Shown: positions 22,441 through 35,568 of the stretch, piece after piece | Layout: every line of letters begins with the position of its first letter | Numbering within the stretch: position 1 is the stretch's first letter | From: Oryctolagus cuniculus | Taxonomy: Eukaryota; Chordata; Mammalia; Lagomorpha; Leporidae | DNA: 64,000 nucleotides | Assembly (NCBI RefSeq): GCF_964237555.1 | Contig: NC_091444.1 | Location: 69,514,541 to 69,578,540, forward strand | Direction of reading: 5' to 3' | Program-made: the position numbers and the translations under genes | The notes under the pieces: generated by a model | Told to the model about the DNA's origin: nothing | The model's database searches: none | What the model saw: the letters and a program-made list of their open reading frames with translations, nothing else

Positions 22441-23473
22441 ACAATAAACAGGAAGAAATTTAGAGCAACAGAGAATGGACCCAGGACAACGAAAGTCCTT
22501 TAAAAAAAGTGGGTAGAAAATGGAAATAAAACACATGTATTTGGGTGCCACAATTTGAAATCCATGTGCCCTGTTTTCATAACATGCATTTTCTATGAAC
22601 CTTGTGAAGACCCTCTGGTACAAGCAGAACTTTCCATCGAGTCAGGTGCATACTTGGGCCCTGGGTCAGGAGCCTGCAAGCTTGTCCTGTCAAGACCCGG
22701 ATGGTCAGTATTTTCCCCCATGCAGCCCAGGCCACATCTGCTGCATTGATTCCACTCTGCCGTTGGGGCAGGAAGGCTGCCAGAGACAACAGGACCTCAA
22801 GGAGCGTGGCTGGGACCCAACAAAACTCTATTTACAAAGAGGCCGTCTGCCAGGCCTGAGGCTGGGGCTCTGGTCTGCCTGCTCTGCTCTAGATGAACAT
22901 ACAACTTCAGCAAAGCAAACAGCCCTGCACCTTGGCAAGCAGCACCCCCACCTGAGGAGCGGTGCTTTGGGGGACCCGTTCCTCACTGCTCTTACAAATG
23001 GGCAGAAGGTTCTGCCAGCCTCTCCCTCTGTACACCCTCCTGGGTGTACAGAACGGCTCCTTTTGTTTTCTTGAAGTGGCCGGTTTTGAATTGAGTTGCG
23101 TGGAGTCACCTGTTAAGCCCCATCCTTTGCCAGTTCTGTGTCATTGCTGCCCAGAAGGGAACTGCTTGAAGGCACGAGGGGAGATGTGATCTCTTCATGG
23201 ATTCTGGGTAAGCGTGTATGTCAGGAGCAGTCAGCTGTTTTGGTTGCAAACATCAGAAGCTGACCCAGACCCTGAGAACAGAAAATGGACTTTGTTGTTT
23301 GCAGATGTTCTGGGGCACAGGGATTTGCCCCAAATGAGGCTGGGAGCCAGGGGTGCAGAGCGGGTGGGCACGGTGCAAAGGGACAGGCTGGGCTATGACT
23401 CTTGGGATCTGTGAGATCTCTAACCCCCAGCCCTGTCCCTGAGGCCCCTGTGCTGGCTAGGGCCTCTGCTGGA
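22441..23473 (+). other. Unique intergenic sequence
   Basis: About 1 kb without recognisable repeat, gene or RNA. The short open frames here look like chance. Confidence 0.5.
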
Positions 23474-23726
23474 TGTTGGTTCACTCCCTAATGGCTGCAA
23501 CAGCCGGGGCTGGGCCAGGCTGAAGCCAGGAGCCAGGAGCTTCCTTGGGGTCTCCCACATGGGTACAAGGGCTCAAGCACTTGGACCATCATCTGCTGCT
23601 TTCCCAGGTGCATTAGCAGGGAGCTGGATTGGAAGTGGTGCATGGGAAGTGGAGGTGGGACTTGAACTGGCGACCATATGGGATGCCAGCATTGTAGGCC
23701 AGGGCTCTAACCTGCTGTGCCTGCCC
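23474..23726 (-). mobile_element. C-type SINE fragment
   Basis: Starts at TTGGTTCACTCCCTAATGGC; the tail part is missing. Confidence 0.8.
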
Positions 23727-24826
23727 TTTTGTCTCCTTTCAAGGGATTAGAATCCTTTCTTTATATTTGTTTCTTTGTAAAAACTAAGAACTAAGAAACC
23801 TTTTCCCAAATCTCATACACCCCATAAGGTTCCTTCCTCCACACCATCAAGTTCATGCACCCCTTGTTAAATCAATGATTAGCAAGGGGACTTACTTAAC
23901 TGAGTTGACTCATCAAGCCCTACCCCAGGGGCTGGAGATGGGTCGAGATGCACATGGTTGGCAGATACTTGGATGACATCTCAGCTCTGCTGCCAGAGAA
24001 GGGAGTGGCACGTGCCATTGCTGTGCTGAGCCCTGCTTGTGGGCTTTGGGTGGAGGGACAATGTGATCTGATTTGCATTGTGGAAAGATGACTCCGGAAA
24101 CAGTTCACAGGATGCTAAGGGGGAGAAAACGGGCACTCCCGACAGGGAAAGCAGCATGGGAGGGTTTGAAATGACAGCCTCAGCCATAGCAAATGCAGAA
24201 TGCAAGAATGGACACAGTGGACCTTGTTGAAGACACAGAAGCAGCGGAGTTAGATGTGATGGTGAGAGGAAGAGAGGAGGCCAGGGTGACCCCAGAACAT
24301 GAGGGGTACTCTCTTTTCTCTGCCGATTGACCCCACCAAACCTACTCTGAGGACCCCTGAAAGAAGGTGTTTCCAAGGCCATAGAGACCCCACTGAGAAT
24401 CAGTGCCCAGGTTCCCCAGATGTGCGGGATGCCTCCTGCCAGCAACTCATCTCCCTGGCCCTCCCCTGCGGGCTCTCAACCCCACTCTCCTAGAGCCTCC
24501 GGGGGGTTCCTTCTCAGTCTCCTTTGCTGGTTCTCTTCCTGTCCTTGATGTCTAACTCTGTGCACGCTTTGCCTTCTCAGACCTTCTCTCTTCTCCCTAC
24601 GCCTTCCCGAGGTCAGAGAGGGAGGTGTCCGTGAAGTCTCTGCAGGTGCAGTGGCCCTGGTTTTGAGCACCAAGTTCTAGCTCAATCTCCATCCACTCTT
24701 TCCTGAAACTGTTCTGACATGTGCCCAGGGACGGAGGAGGTGTGGGCTTCCAATCCTTTCCACTTTTTCACATAAGACAAGCAGCACAGTGTAAATCAAA
24801 TCCTCACACCCAGTAGGTTATGCCTG
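23727..24826 (+). other. Unique intergenic sequence
   Basis: About 1.1 kb with nothing recognisable. It ends in an A run and a GA repeat (24827-24867). Confidence 0.5.
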
Positions 24827-24832
24827 TAAAAA

Positions 24833-24866
<34 letters not shown>

Positions 24867-24867
24867 T

Positions 24868-25812
24868 AACAAGTGCTGAGAACAACATGGTGGAAATTTG
24901 GCATCCTTTAGTCCTGTTGGTGGGAACGTAAAATGGTGCAATAGCTACAGAAAACTGAATGGTTTTTTCTCTAAAAATGCAATTACCATGCAACTGGTAG
25001 CTCTGCTTTTGGGTAGCTACGCAAAGGAATTCAAAGCAGACTGTGGTACACCCCTGTGGATGGCAGTATTATCCACATAGCTAAAAAAATGAAAATGACC
25101 CGAAAGCACATCAAGGGACAGACCAGCTGAATGTGCCATTGACATACAATGGACAATTTTTAAAATTTAATTATTTATTGATACAAAAACAGAGAACTGA
25201 GAGGGTGGGAAAGAGAGAGACAGCTTCTATCAGCTGATCCAGTCCACAGATGACCGCAACAGCTTGGAGTGGGCCAGGCTGAAGCCAGGAGCCAGAAACT
25301 CCATCTGGGTCTCCCATGAGGGTGGCCGAGGCCTAAGTACTTGGGCCATCAGCCTCTGTCTCTCAGGGGCATTAGCAGGGAGCTGGAATTGAAGCACAGA
25401 GTGGCTGGGACTTGAGCCAGTGCTCCAATTTGGGATGCAGGTCTCCCAAAAAGTGGCTTAACCTGCTGCATCACCACAGCTACCCCATAAAATACACTAT
25501 ATTGTTCAGCCTAAATAAGGAAGGAAACTCTGACACAGGCTCCGAGGTATATGAACCTCGAGTTTATGCTTAGTGAAATACACCAGTCACAAAAGGACAA
25601 ATAGTTTCTAATTCTACTTACATGAGGTGCCTAGAGTAGTCCAATTCCTAGACAGAACATGGAATGCTGGCTGCCGGTTCTTGGGAGGTGGAATGACAAG
25701 CTATTGTTGATGGGTGCAGGGCTCAGCTTTACAAGCTGGAAAGAAAAAGAGCTCTGGGGATAGGCAGCAGTGGTGGTTGTGCAATGTGAGGAATGCATGC
25801 AATGCTGCTGAA
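24868..25812 (+). mobile_element. Ancient LINE-1 3' remnant split by a SINE
   Basis: 24868-25160 resembles the end of LINE-1 ORF2 and 25488-25812 the following 3' sequence (CAGTCACAAAAGGACAAATA). A minus-strand C-type SINE (about 25160-25487) is inserted between. It is too diverged to be active. Family assignment is by recall. Confidence 0.65.
25160..25487 (-). mobile_element. Old C-type SINE inside LINE-1 remnant
   Basis: Contains GAAGCCAGGAGCCAGAAACT and ends CACCACAGCTACCCC. Confidence 0.75.
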
Positions 25813-25834
25813 CTGTGCACTTACCTATAGCTCA

Positions 25835-26079
25835 GACCAGAGTGGAAGTTTCGCCTCACTGCTAAAACTCTGCATCCCATATCTGCCTCCAGCTTCCTGC
25901 CAATGCACTCCCTGGGAAGCAGCAGGTGTTGGCTGAAATGCCTGGGGCCTTGGCACCCACATGGTAGACCTGGATTGAATTCTAGGCTCTTGGCTTTGGC
26001 CTGGCCCATTTAGGAAGTGAACCAGAAGATGGAAGTACTCTGTCTCTCTCTCTCTCTTGGCCTTTCAAATAAGCAAAAA
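25835..26079 (+). mobile_element. C-type SINE fragment
   Basis: Lacks the head; ends with a CT repeat and CCTTTCAAATAAGC. Confidence 0.65.
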
Positions 26080-26084
26080 TAGGG

Positions 26085-26240
26085 ACTGGCAGATGCAGTT
26101 CCTGGCTCCTGGCCCAATCCTCGCTATTGCAGGCATTTGGGGAGTGAACCAGAAGGTGGAATATTTCTCTTTCCCCCTCACCCAAGTTCTTTCAGACGAA
26201 TAAATAAATCTTTAAAATAATTAAAAAAAAACATTTTAAG
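26085..26240 (+). mobile_element. C-type SINE 3' fragment
   Basis: Starts near CAGTTCCTGGCTCCTGGCCC and ends in an AAATAAATC-type A-rich tail. Confidence 0.7.
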
Positions 26241-26611
26241 AAAAAGACAAACAGCTCCTCCCCAAGCCCCAATGTATGGACCTCATCAAGGTTCACTCCT
26301 CAAAGCAGTGAAAACCTCCAGGTGGATGTTCTTCTGATTTCAAAATCGGGTGACAACAGAGTAAGGAAGCAGCAGTGAGAAAACCTGCAGGCACAGGAGC
26401 TGACTCCAGCCCCGAGAGAAACTGACAGCAAGGCACTGTGCCTGCTTATTTGTCTTTGAAGTTGGACGTGACATGATTGTGTCAGGGGGTGTATTTGCAG
26501 GTTGACCTGAAAAATAAAGTCAGATTTCTGATGATAGGAAGTCTTGTGGGCTGATTTGATTTTATGATAAACCAAACCCACAATGTAGTTGGGTGATGAG
26601 TTTTCCTCTAG
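26241..26611 (+). other. Unique sequence left of the proposed duplication junction
   Basis: No SEPHS1 exon or other gene is recognised here. By the duplication model it belongs to the 3' flank of PHYH. Confidence 0.5.
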
Positions 26612-26694
26612 GCGCCAGTGTTGTGGCGTAATGGGCAAAGCCTCCGCTTGCAAGTGCCAGCATCCCATATGGGTGCTAGTTAGAGACCTGGCTG
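26612..26694 (+). mobile_element. C-type SINE 5' half, abruptly ended
   Basis: Starts with the normal head (GGCGCCAGTGTTGTGGCGTA) and stops after GAGACCTGGCTG. It has no 3' half and no A tail. Retrotransposed SINEs normally lose the 5' end, so this looks like a breakpoint. SEPHS1 sequence follows after only about seven bases. Confidence 0.8.
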
Positions 26695-26701
26695 CCCACA
26701 G

Positions 26702-26862
26702 GCTTCGGGATCCTGGGCCACGCACAGATCTTAGCCAAGCAGCAGAGGAACGAGGTGTCATTTGTGATCCACAACCTTCCTGTGCTGGCCAAGATGGCTG
26801 CTGTGAGCAAGGCCTGTCAAACATGTTGGGCCTCATGCATGGGACCTGCCCAGAAACATCAG
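26702..26862 (+). pseudogene. SEPHS1P: SEPHS1 penultimate coding exon, frameshifted orphan copy
   Basis: 161 bases flanked by CCCACAG acceptor and GTACAAGG donor. It encodes a stretch of selenophosphate synthetase 1 beginning FGILGHAQILAKQQRNEVSF. Near 26820 one base is missing (162 expected from the human exon), which shifts the frame before the ETS end. The normal gene makes a SelD-family protein that lacks selenocysteine. The introns are retained, so this is a duplicated genomic fragment, not a processed copy. No upstream SEPHS1 exon is found in the 9 kb before it. The acceptor has lost its polypyrimidine tract to the adjoining SINE. Confidence 0.9.
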
Positions 26863-27491
26863 GTACAAGGGTATGGGTCCAGTCTGTGCATGTGACCCCA
26901 CTTTGAGGTCAGTCCCCTGTGGCCGTGGCAGCCTCCTGCTGTGTATGGGCTTCCAGGCCCAGCAGCCTGTGTGTGACTGAGCAGGTTCATTGGGACTGTC
27001 CCATGTTCTTTTTGACATCAGAATCTGGTGATGGGTGGGAGAGGGTGAATATTTGGAGGAATGATGGTCTGGACTAGAACGTAGGTACGTGGTGACATAT
27101 ACTCTTTCATGAGTCTTAGATTTTTAAAAAAACGCCAGAGCACATTCTTGGTTAAGATGAGGGATCCTCTTGTTTGTATGGACTTCAGTGCAGCTCCATC
27201 CAGAGCCCTAACCACCTTTCTCCTCTGTAGCATTAATCGTTCACAGATTGATTGTTTTTGCCATTTTGAGTGTTTGTTGTAGAAGTGTTTTTTATTTAAT
27301 AAAGTGGAGCTGACTGAGAACTTGCTGAGCCGCTGTTCAGGACAGACCCGGCATCTGAGCTGAATGGAAGGCGCAGCTTGCTGCAGGCCCAGGGAGGCGC
27401 TGGTCTGGGTGGGAGTGTCTGTAGACACACAGAGGTGGAGAGCTGCTCTTGTAGTGTCACAGCTAATGGTCCCTCTTTATTCCTTTGCCAG
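26863..27491 (+). other. Retained SEPHS1 intron
   Basis: 629 bases with GT start and a TTATTCCTTTGCCAG acceptor. The reading phase across it (TCAG then GAGGC) matches SEPHS1. Confidence 0.8.
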
Positions 27492-27709
27492 GAGGCCTCC
27501 TAATCTGTTTACCACGTGAGCAAGCAGCTCGGTTCTGTGCAGAGATAAAGTCCCCCAAATATGGTGAAGGTCACCAAGCATGGATTATTGGGATTGTAGA
27601 GAAGGGCAACCGTACCGCCAGGATCATAGACAAGCCCCGGATCATTGAAGTCGCACCACAAGTGGCCACTCAAAGTGAACCCCACACCTGGTGCCACCTC
27701 TTAATTTAG
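27492..27709 (+). pseudogene. SEPHS1P: SEPHS1 last coding exon, frameshifted orphan copy
   Basis: Encodes the C-terminal GLLICLPREQAARFCAEIKS stretch and continues to EVAPQVATQ, essentially identical to SEPHS1. Near 27674 two bases are missing relative to the expected human codons. The last residues are therefore out of frame and the ORF runs past the ancestral TAA (27702-27704) to a TAG at 27707-27709. With the frameshift in the preceding exon this is a decaying fragment. If it were the only SEPHS1 in the genome, a sequence error would have to be considered. Confidence 0.9.
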
Positions 27710-28575
27710 ACAGCAGTAGCTACTCGGTTTTGTTTTTAAAAAGATCTATTTCCTTTCTCATCACTTCAATTAAAGACTATAAGCAACAACAAAAATCTCA
27801 TTGTGTCTACACATCTGGTGACCTTAGGTCGATTTGTGAGTGGGTACAATTAATAAAATAAAATCCATGGCCTTTTTTCCTGTTACATTAACTGAAGATG
27901 CACCTGCTCTTGAGGCGGCTTCTGAGTTGAGAATTATGTTGTTATCCAATACTGTTGATTCATTTTGAATCTTTAGACGCTTATCTCTCGCCGCATAGGC
28001 TCTTTCTAAAGGTGCTTTCACACAGCACAGACGTTACCAGTAGTGGTGTCAGGTAGCGGTTCGTGTCTTTTCATTTGATGTGTATTTATCATATAAGCCT
28101 GATCTTTTTTCAAGCATCTTGAATGGCGTCTGGAAAGATGGAATTGGTAAGTGAGAATGACGGCTTCTGAGCTGCAGGAGGGTTGCATGGTTCCTTTGAG
28201 TCTTATCATCCTAGAGCATGTCTTTGGCCCAGGACATTCTCCAATAGTGCATTCAGTTCCACAAGTCGAGTGCTTCCCTCTGCATGGAAAGCACTTAGAA
28301 GACAAAAGAAGAAATAAATTTTCTACAAAAAAAGAAATAGAATTTCTTTTTTTTAGCCTTCTTGATATTTACAGTAGCATCATTAACTGTTTTCTTTGTT
28401 GACAGCAAAAAAGTATCCTGTTTGCTATGTAATTAGATGTTCTATAGTGCAACAAGGAATTGTCTTCCCAAAGCGGGTTCATGTATAATACTCATTTACA
28501 ATTCAAGATATAATTATGCAAATAATTTTTAAATAAAATCAGTAATAAAGACTGTTGTGTGGATGGTAGTGTTTA
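27710..28575 (+). pseudogene. SEPHS1 3' UTR relic
   Basis: A/T-rich sequence after the SEPHS1 stop with AATAAA at 28532-28537 and 28544-28549. It ends where the LINE-1 begins. Assignment as 3' UTR is by position and the poly(A) signals. Confidence 0.65.
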
Positions 28576-28588
28576 ATACCTTTTATAT

Positions 28589-31500
28589 GGGGAGGGAGGC
28601 AAGATGGCGGAATCATGAGGGAGTGCCCTGATAGTCTGGGAAAAGATCGTTTAATAAAAGTGGAGATACTGTAGTTTCAGGGAAATGTTCAGGAAAAAAA
28701 CTGCAGAAGAAACTCTTCTGGAACTAGGGGGCACGTTGGACCTATGTGGAGGGCAAGGGTGCCCACGGCTCGGGAGCCGCGGAGTCTACACACCAGCGCT
28801 GGAAAGGGAGGTGAGGCAAAACCTCAGTAGCCCAAGACATTGGTGGGGAAATGGCAGGAAAAGCCTAGAGGGAACGAGGCTTGAAGCCCCACTGGGGAAA
28901 GTTCAGCAGGCTAACTAGAGGAGAGAAAACAATAAATAAATAAAAGGGACCAGCAGGGACACAAGTCTCTCTCTGCACTCACCTTACAAAGGCAAGTAAG
29001 ATAAAGAGCAGGTACATTTTACACATACGTAAAAGTGGCATCCGCCATCAGCAAGCAGAAAAACCTGACTCTGGTGAGGAGAACTACCAGGAGGTTAGGA
29101 CTTAGTGAACGTGTGGAGCTAATGAACTGAGACTGTGAAAAACTGAACGTGTGGGAGAGAACTCACAGAGACATGAGTACTCTCTGGAGAGTACACAAAC
29201 TCGGTAACCTTGGCAACCCAGTGGGAGACTGCAGAGATACCCACAGGGGCCAGATTTCAGACATTAACTATCTTCAATTTCACTGCTGTACGGAATTACT
29301 TCCCTTCTGAATTTAAAAAGAGAGAGAGAGAGATTTACCACTCCTAACCTGGGTGTGTCACCTTAGGCACACCCTTAACCCTGAAGAACCAGAGTTCTCT
29401 GGGCACACCCATCACAAGCCTCTAAGGATACATCAAAAGCAGACAGTCCACTTCATCTAGAGTCATAGTATAATGACAGAAACCACTACAGCGAAGAAAC
29501 CAAAGAATATCTCCATAATGGCAAGCAACAAATGCAGAAACTGAGGTAACAAGAACAAGGAAGACACTATGACGCCCCCAAATGAACAAGACACCCCAAT
29601 TCAAGATTATGAAGATGATGAGATAGAAGAAATGCAAGAAGCAGATCTCAAAAAACTTGATAAGAACATTAAGAAGTTCTCAATAACAAATTCTTGAACT
29701 AAGAAATCCTTACTGGACAGGAAAGAAAATCTCTCTCATGAAAATGAAATCATAAGGAGGAATTAAAATGAAATGAAGAAACTAGTAGAACATGAAATTG
29801 ATAGTGAAGAGAAATCAAAATGAAATGAAGAAGTCAATAGATCAAATGACAAACACATTAGAGAGCCTTAAAAACAGAGTCAGTGAAGCAGAAGAGAGAA
29901 TATCGGACTTAGAAGACAGAGCACAGGAAAGTATACAGTCAAACCAAAGAAAAGAAGAGGAAATTAGAAATCTAAAAAATATTGGCAGGAATCTACAGGA
30001 TACTATTAAAACCCCCAACATTCGAGTGCTAGGAGTTCCAGAAGGCATGGAGAGGGAGAAAGGATTAGAAGGTCTTTGTAGTAGGATACTAGCAGAGAAC
30101 ATTCCGGGTTTGGAGAAGGACAGAGACATCCTAGTACAGGGAGCTCATAGAACCCCCAGTAAACATGACCAAAGAGATCTTCACCATGACACGTTGTAAT
30201 TAAACTCACCACAGTGAAATACAACGAAAAGATTCTAAAATGTGCAAGAGAGAAACATCAGATTACTCTCAGAGGATCTCCAATGAGACTCACAGCTGAC
30301 TTCTCATCAGAAACCCTACTGGCTAGGAGGGAATGGCGAGATATAGCCCAGGTACTAAGAGAGAAAAACTGCCAGCCCAGAATATCATATCCTGCAAAGC
30401 TCTCATTTGTGAATGAAGGTGAAATAAAGACCTTTCATAGCAAACAGAAATTAAAAGAATTTGTTGCCACATGTCCAGCCCGGCAAAAGATGCTGAAAGA
30501 TGTGTTACACACAGAAATACAGAAACATGACCATCAATATGAAAGATGGGAAAGGAAGAAGACCTCCCAGTAAAAGATCACAGGAAGTTAAAACCATATA
30601 TTAGAAAATATCTTTTGGGAAAATGGCAGGGCAAAGTTACTACTTATCAATAGTCACATTGAACATTAATGGCCTCAACTCTCCATTTAAAAGGCACAGA
30701 TTGGCTGAATGGGTTAAGGTACAAAACCCATCCATTTGCTGCTTACAAGAAACACATCTTTCCAACAAAGATGCATGCAGATTGAAAGTGAAAGGCTGGA
30801 AAAAGATATACAATGCCAACAGAAATGAAAAAAGAGCAGGTGTAGCCATCTTAATATTATACAAAATAAACTTTAACACAAAAACTGTTAACAGAGACAA
30901 AGAGGGGCACTATATAATGATTAAAGGATCAATTCAATAGGAAGATGTAACTATTATCAATGTATATGCACCTAATTACAGGGCACCGGTTTATTTAAAA
31001 CATATGCTAAGGGACTTAAAGGGAAATGTAGACTCCAATACAATAGCACTGGGGGACTTCAATACTCCACTCTCAGAAATAGACAGATCAAACGGACAGA
31101 AGATCAACAAGGAAACAGCAGATTTAATGGATACTATAGCCCAAATGGGTCTTACAGATATCTCCAGAACTTTCAATCCTACACTTACAGATTTTACATT
31201 CTTCTCAGCAGTGTATGGAACCTACTCTAGGATTGACCACATACTAGGCCATAAAGCAAGTCTCAGCAAATTCAAAAAATTAGAATCATATGATGCAGCT
31301 TCTCAGACCACAATGGAATGAAGTTGGAAATTAGCAACTCAGGAATCCCTAGAGTGTGTGCAAACACATGAAGACTGAACAACATGCTCCTGAATGAACA
31401 CTGGGTCATAGAAGAAATCAAAAGAGAAATCAAAAACTTTCTGGAAGTAAATGAGGAAAACAGTACAACATATCAAAACTTATAGGATACAGAAAAAGCA

Positions 31501-34500
31501 GTGTAAAGAGGAAATTTTATAGCAATAGGTGCCTACATCAAGAAATTGGAAAGGCACCAAATAAATGAGCTTTCAGTGCATCTCAAGGATCTAGAACAAC
31601 TACAGAAAACCAGACCCAAATCTAGTAGGATAAGAGGAAATAATTAACATCAGAGAAGAAATCAACAGGATTGAATCCACAAAAACATTACCAAAAATCA
31701 GCCAAAAGAAGAGCTGTTTTTTTGAAAAAAATAAACAAAATTGACACACCATTGGCCCAACTGACTAAAAAAAGATAAGACCTAAATAAATAAATTCAGA
31801 GATGAAAAAGGGAGAGTAACAAAAGAAACCACAGAAATAAAAAGAATCATCAGAAATTACTACAAGGACTTGTATGCCAGCAAACAGGGAAACCTATCAG
31901 AAATGGATAGATTCCTGGACACAGGCAACCTTCCTAAATTGAACAACGAAGACGTAGAAAACCTGAACAGACCCATAACTGAGACAGAAATTGAAACAGT
32001 AAAAAGGCTCTCCCAACAAAGAAAAGCCCAGGACCAGATGGATTCATTGCTGAATTCTACCAGACATTTAAAGAAGAACTAACTCCAATTCTTCTCAGAC
32101 TACTCAGAACAATCCAAAAAGATGTAATCCTCCCAAATTCTTTCTATGAAGCCAGCATCACTAAGCCGAAAAAGATGCAACATTGAAAGAAAATTACAGA
32201 CCAATATTCCTGATGAACATGGACACAAAAATCCTCAATAAAATTCTGGCCAATAGAATGCAACAACACATCAGAAAGATCATCCACCCAGACCAAGTGG
32301 GATTTATCCCTGGTATGCAGGGATGGTTCAATGTGTGCAAATCAATCAATGTGATATACCACATTAACAGACTGCAGAAGAAAAACCATGATTATCTCAA
32401 TAGATGCAGAGAAAGCATTTGATAAAATTGAACACCCTTTCATGATGAAAACTCTAAGCAAATTGGGTATAGAAGGAACATTCCTCAATACAATCAAAGC
32501 AATTTATGAAAAACTCATGGCCAACATCCTATTGAATGGGGAAAAGTTGGAAGCATTTCCACTGAGATCTGGTGCCAGACGGGGATGCCCACTCTCACCA
32601 CTGCTATTCAATATAGTTCTGGAAGTTTTAGCCAGAGCCATCAGGGAAGAAAAAGAAATTAAAGGGATACAAATTGGGAAGGAAGAACTCAAGCTATCCC
32701 TCTTTGCAGATGATATGATTCTTTATGTAGGGGATCCAAAGAACTCTACTAAGAGACTATTGGAACTCATAGAAGAGTTTGGCAAAGTGGCAGGATATAA
32801 AATCAATGCACAAAAATCAACACAGGCAATGCCACAGCTGAGAAAGAACTTCTAAGATCAATCTCATTCACAACAGCCACAAAAACAATCAAATGCCTTG
32901 GAATAAAATTAAGCAAGGAAATTAAAGATCTCTACGATGAGAATTACAAAATCTTAAAGAAAGAAATAGAAGAGGATACCAAAAAATGGAAAAATCTTCC
33001 ATGCTCATGGATCGGAAGAATCAATATCATCAAAATATCCATTCTCCCAAAAGCAATTTATAGATTCAATGCGATACCAATCAAGACACCAAAGACATTC
33101 TTCTCAGATCTAGAAAAAATGATGCTGAAATTCATATGGAAACACAGAACTCGCATAGCTAAAGCAATTTTGTACAACAAAAACAAAGCTGGAGGCATCA
33201 CAATACCAGATTCAGGACATACTACAGGGCAGTGGTAATGAAAACAGCATGGTACTGGTACAGAAACAGGTGGATATACCAATGGAACAGAATAGAAACA
33301 CCAGGAATCAACCCAAACATCTACAACCAACTTATATTTGATCAAGGATCTAAAACCATTTCCCGGAGCAAGGACACTCTATTCAATAAATGGTGCTGGG
33401 AAAACTGGATTTCCATATGCAGAAGCATGAAGCAAGATGCCTACCTTACACCTTACAGAAAAATCCACTCAGCATGCATTAAAGCCCTAAGTCTATGACC
33501 CAACACCATCAAATTATTAGAGAACATTGGAGAAACCCTGCAAGATATTGGCACGAGCAAAGACTTCCTGGAAACCTCAGAGGGACAGGCAGTCAAAGCC
33601 AAAATTAACATTTGGGATTGCATCAAATTGAGAAGTTTCTGTACTGCAAAAGAAACAGTCAGGAGAGTGAAGAGGCAACCAACAGAATGGGAAAAATATA
33701 TGCAAACTATGCAACAGATAAAGGATTAACAACCAGAATCTACAAAGAGATCAAGAAACTCCACAACAAGAAAACTAACAACCCACTTAAGAGATGGGTC
33801 AAGGACCTCAATAGACATTTTTCAAAAGAGGAAATCCAAATGGCCAACAGACACATGAAAAAAATGTTCAAGATCACTAGCCATCAGGGAAATGCAAATC
33901 AAAACCACAATGAGGTTTCACCTCACCCCGGTGAGAATGGCCCACATTCAGAAATCTACCAACAACAGATGCTGGTGAAGATGTGGGGGAAAAGGGACTC
34001 TAACTCACTGTTGGTGGGAATGAAAACTGGTTAAGCCACTACAGAAGTCAGCCTGGAGATTCCTCAGAAACCTGAATATAACCCTACCATTCAACCCAGC
34101 CATCCCACTCCTTGGAATTTGCCCAAAGGAAATTAAATGGGCAAAGAAAAAGTGGTCTGCACCTTAATGTTTATTGCAGCTCCATTCACAATAGCTAAGA
34201 CCTGGAATCAACCTAAATGCCCATCAACAGTAGACTGGATAAAGAATTTATGGGATATGTACTCTACAGAATACTATAAAGCAGTAAAAAACAATGAAAT
34301 CCGGTCATTTGCAACAAAATGGAGGAATCTGGAAAATATTATGCTGAATAAAATAAACCAGTCCCAAAGGGACAAATATCATATGTTCTCCCTGATCGGT
34401 GACAACTAACCGAGCACCAAAAAGGAAACCTGTTGAAGTGAAATGGACACTATGAGAAACGGTGACTTGATCAGCTCTTGCCCTGACTGTTGATGAACAA

Positions 34501-35568
34501 CTTAATACTTTATCCCTCCTAGTATTTTTTTTGTTTGTTCTACTTAATACTATTGGTTTAATTCTGTAATTAATACACGGTATTTCTTAAGTGTTGAAAC
34601 TTAACTGAAAAGTGATCCCTTTTAAATGTAAGAGTGGGAACAAGAGAGGGAAGAGATGTACAATTTGGGACATGCTCAAACTGACTTGCCCCAAATGGTA
34701 GAGTTAGAATCATACCAGGGTTTCCAATTCAATCCCATCAAAGTGGCATGTACCAATGCCATCTCACTAGTCCAAGTGATCAATTTTTGTTCACAATTGA
34801 TCATAATGATAGGAATAATAATTAAAGGGATCACATAAACAAGACTAGTGTCTGAAAATACTAACCGATAGAATAAAAAAGGGAGAGAACGATCCTACAT
34901 GGGAATAGGATACAGAGCAGACTCATAGAATGGCAGATGTCCTAAACAGCACTCTGGCCTCAGAATCAGCCCTTAAGGCATTCGGATCTGGTTGAAGAGC
35001 CCATGAGAGTATTATAAGCATGGAAAGCCAAGACACTCTGGCAAAAAAAAATGACCTAAATGAAAGATCTCTGCGAGTGAGATCCCAGTGGAAAGAAAGG
35101 GCCATCAAAGAAGGAGGTACCTTTCTTTGAAGGGAGGAGAGAACTTCCACTTTGACTATGACCTTGTCTAAATAAGATTGGAGTTGGCAAACTCAAAAGG
35201 CTTCCATAGCCTTGGCAGCTCATGACAAGAGCTTGAGGATATTACTGACACTATAAACAAGACTGTCAATTTGTTAAGTCAACAACAGGAGTCATTGTGC
35301 ACTTACTCCTCATGCAGGATCTCTGCCCTTAATGTGTTGTTCAATGTGAATTAATGCTATAACTAGTACTCAAACAGAATTTTTCACTTTATAGTCTGTG
35401 TGGGTGCAAACTGTTGAAATCTTTACTTAATATATGCTAAAATTGATCTCCTGTATATAAAGAGAATTGAAAATGAATCTTGATGTGAATGGAATGGGAG
35501 AGGGTGTTGGGGATCGGAGGGTTGCGGGTGGGAGGGAAGTTATGGGGGGGGGAAGCCATTGTAATTCA
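28589..35568 (+). mobile_element. LINE-1, near full length, inactive
   Basis: The 5' UTR begins GGGAGGGAGGCAAGATGGCG. ORF1 remnants lie at about 29474-30573 (coiled-coil region at 29792-30199) with an early stop and a frameshift near 30195. ORF2 remnants run 30623-34409: endonuclease start at 30623, the reverse transcriptase FADD motif at about 32703, then the C-terminal region. All are interrupted by several stops and frameshifts. A ~1.1-kb 3' UTR follows. The last ~40 bases and A tail are missing where it meets the opposite-strand LINE-1. Confidence 0.9.

Noticed and set aside
26702..27709. SEPHS1 as a working gene ending here
   Set aside because: Both exons carry frameshifts, no upstream exons are visible and the acceptor region is replaced by a SINE. 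A decayed partial duplicate fits better, barring sequence error.
28589..35568. Potentially active LINE-1
   Set aside because: ORF1 and ORF2 are interrupted by several stops and frameshifts and the 3' end is missing.
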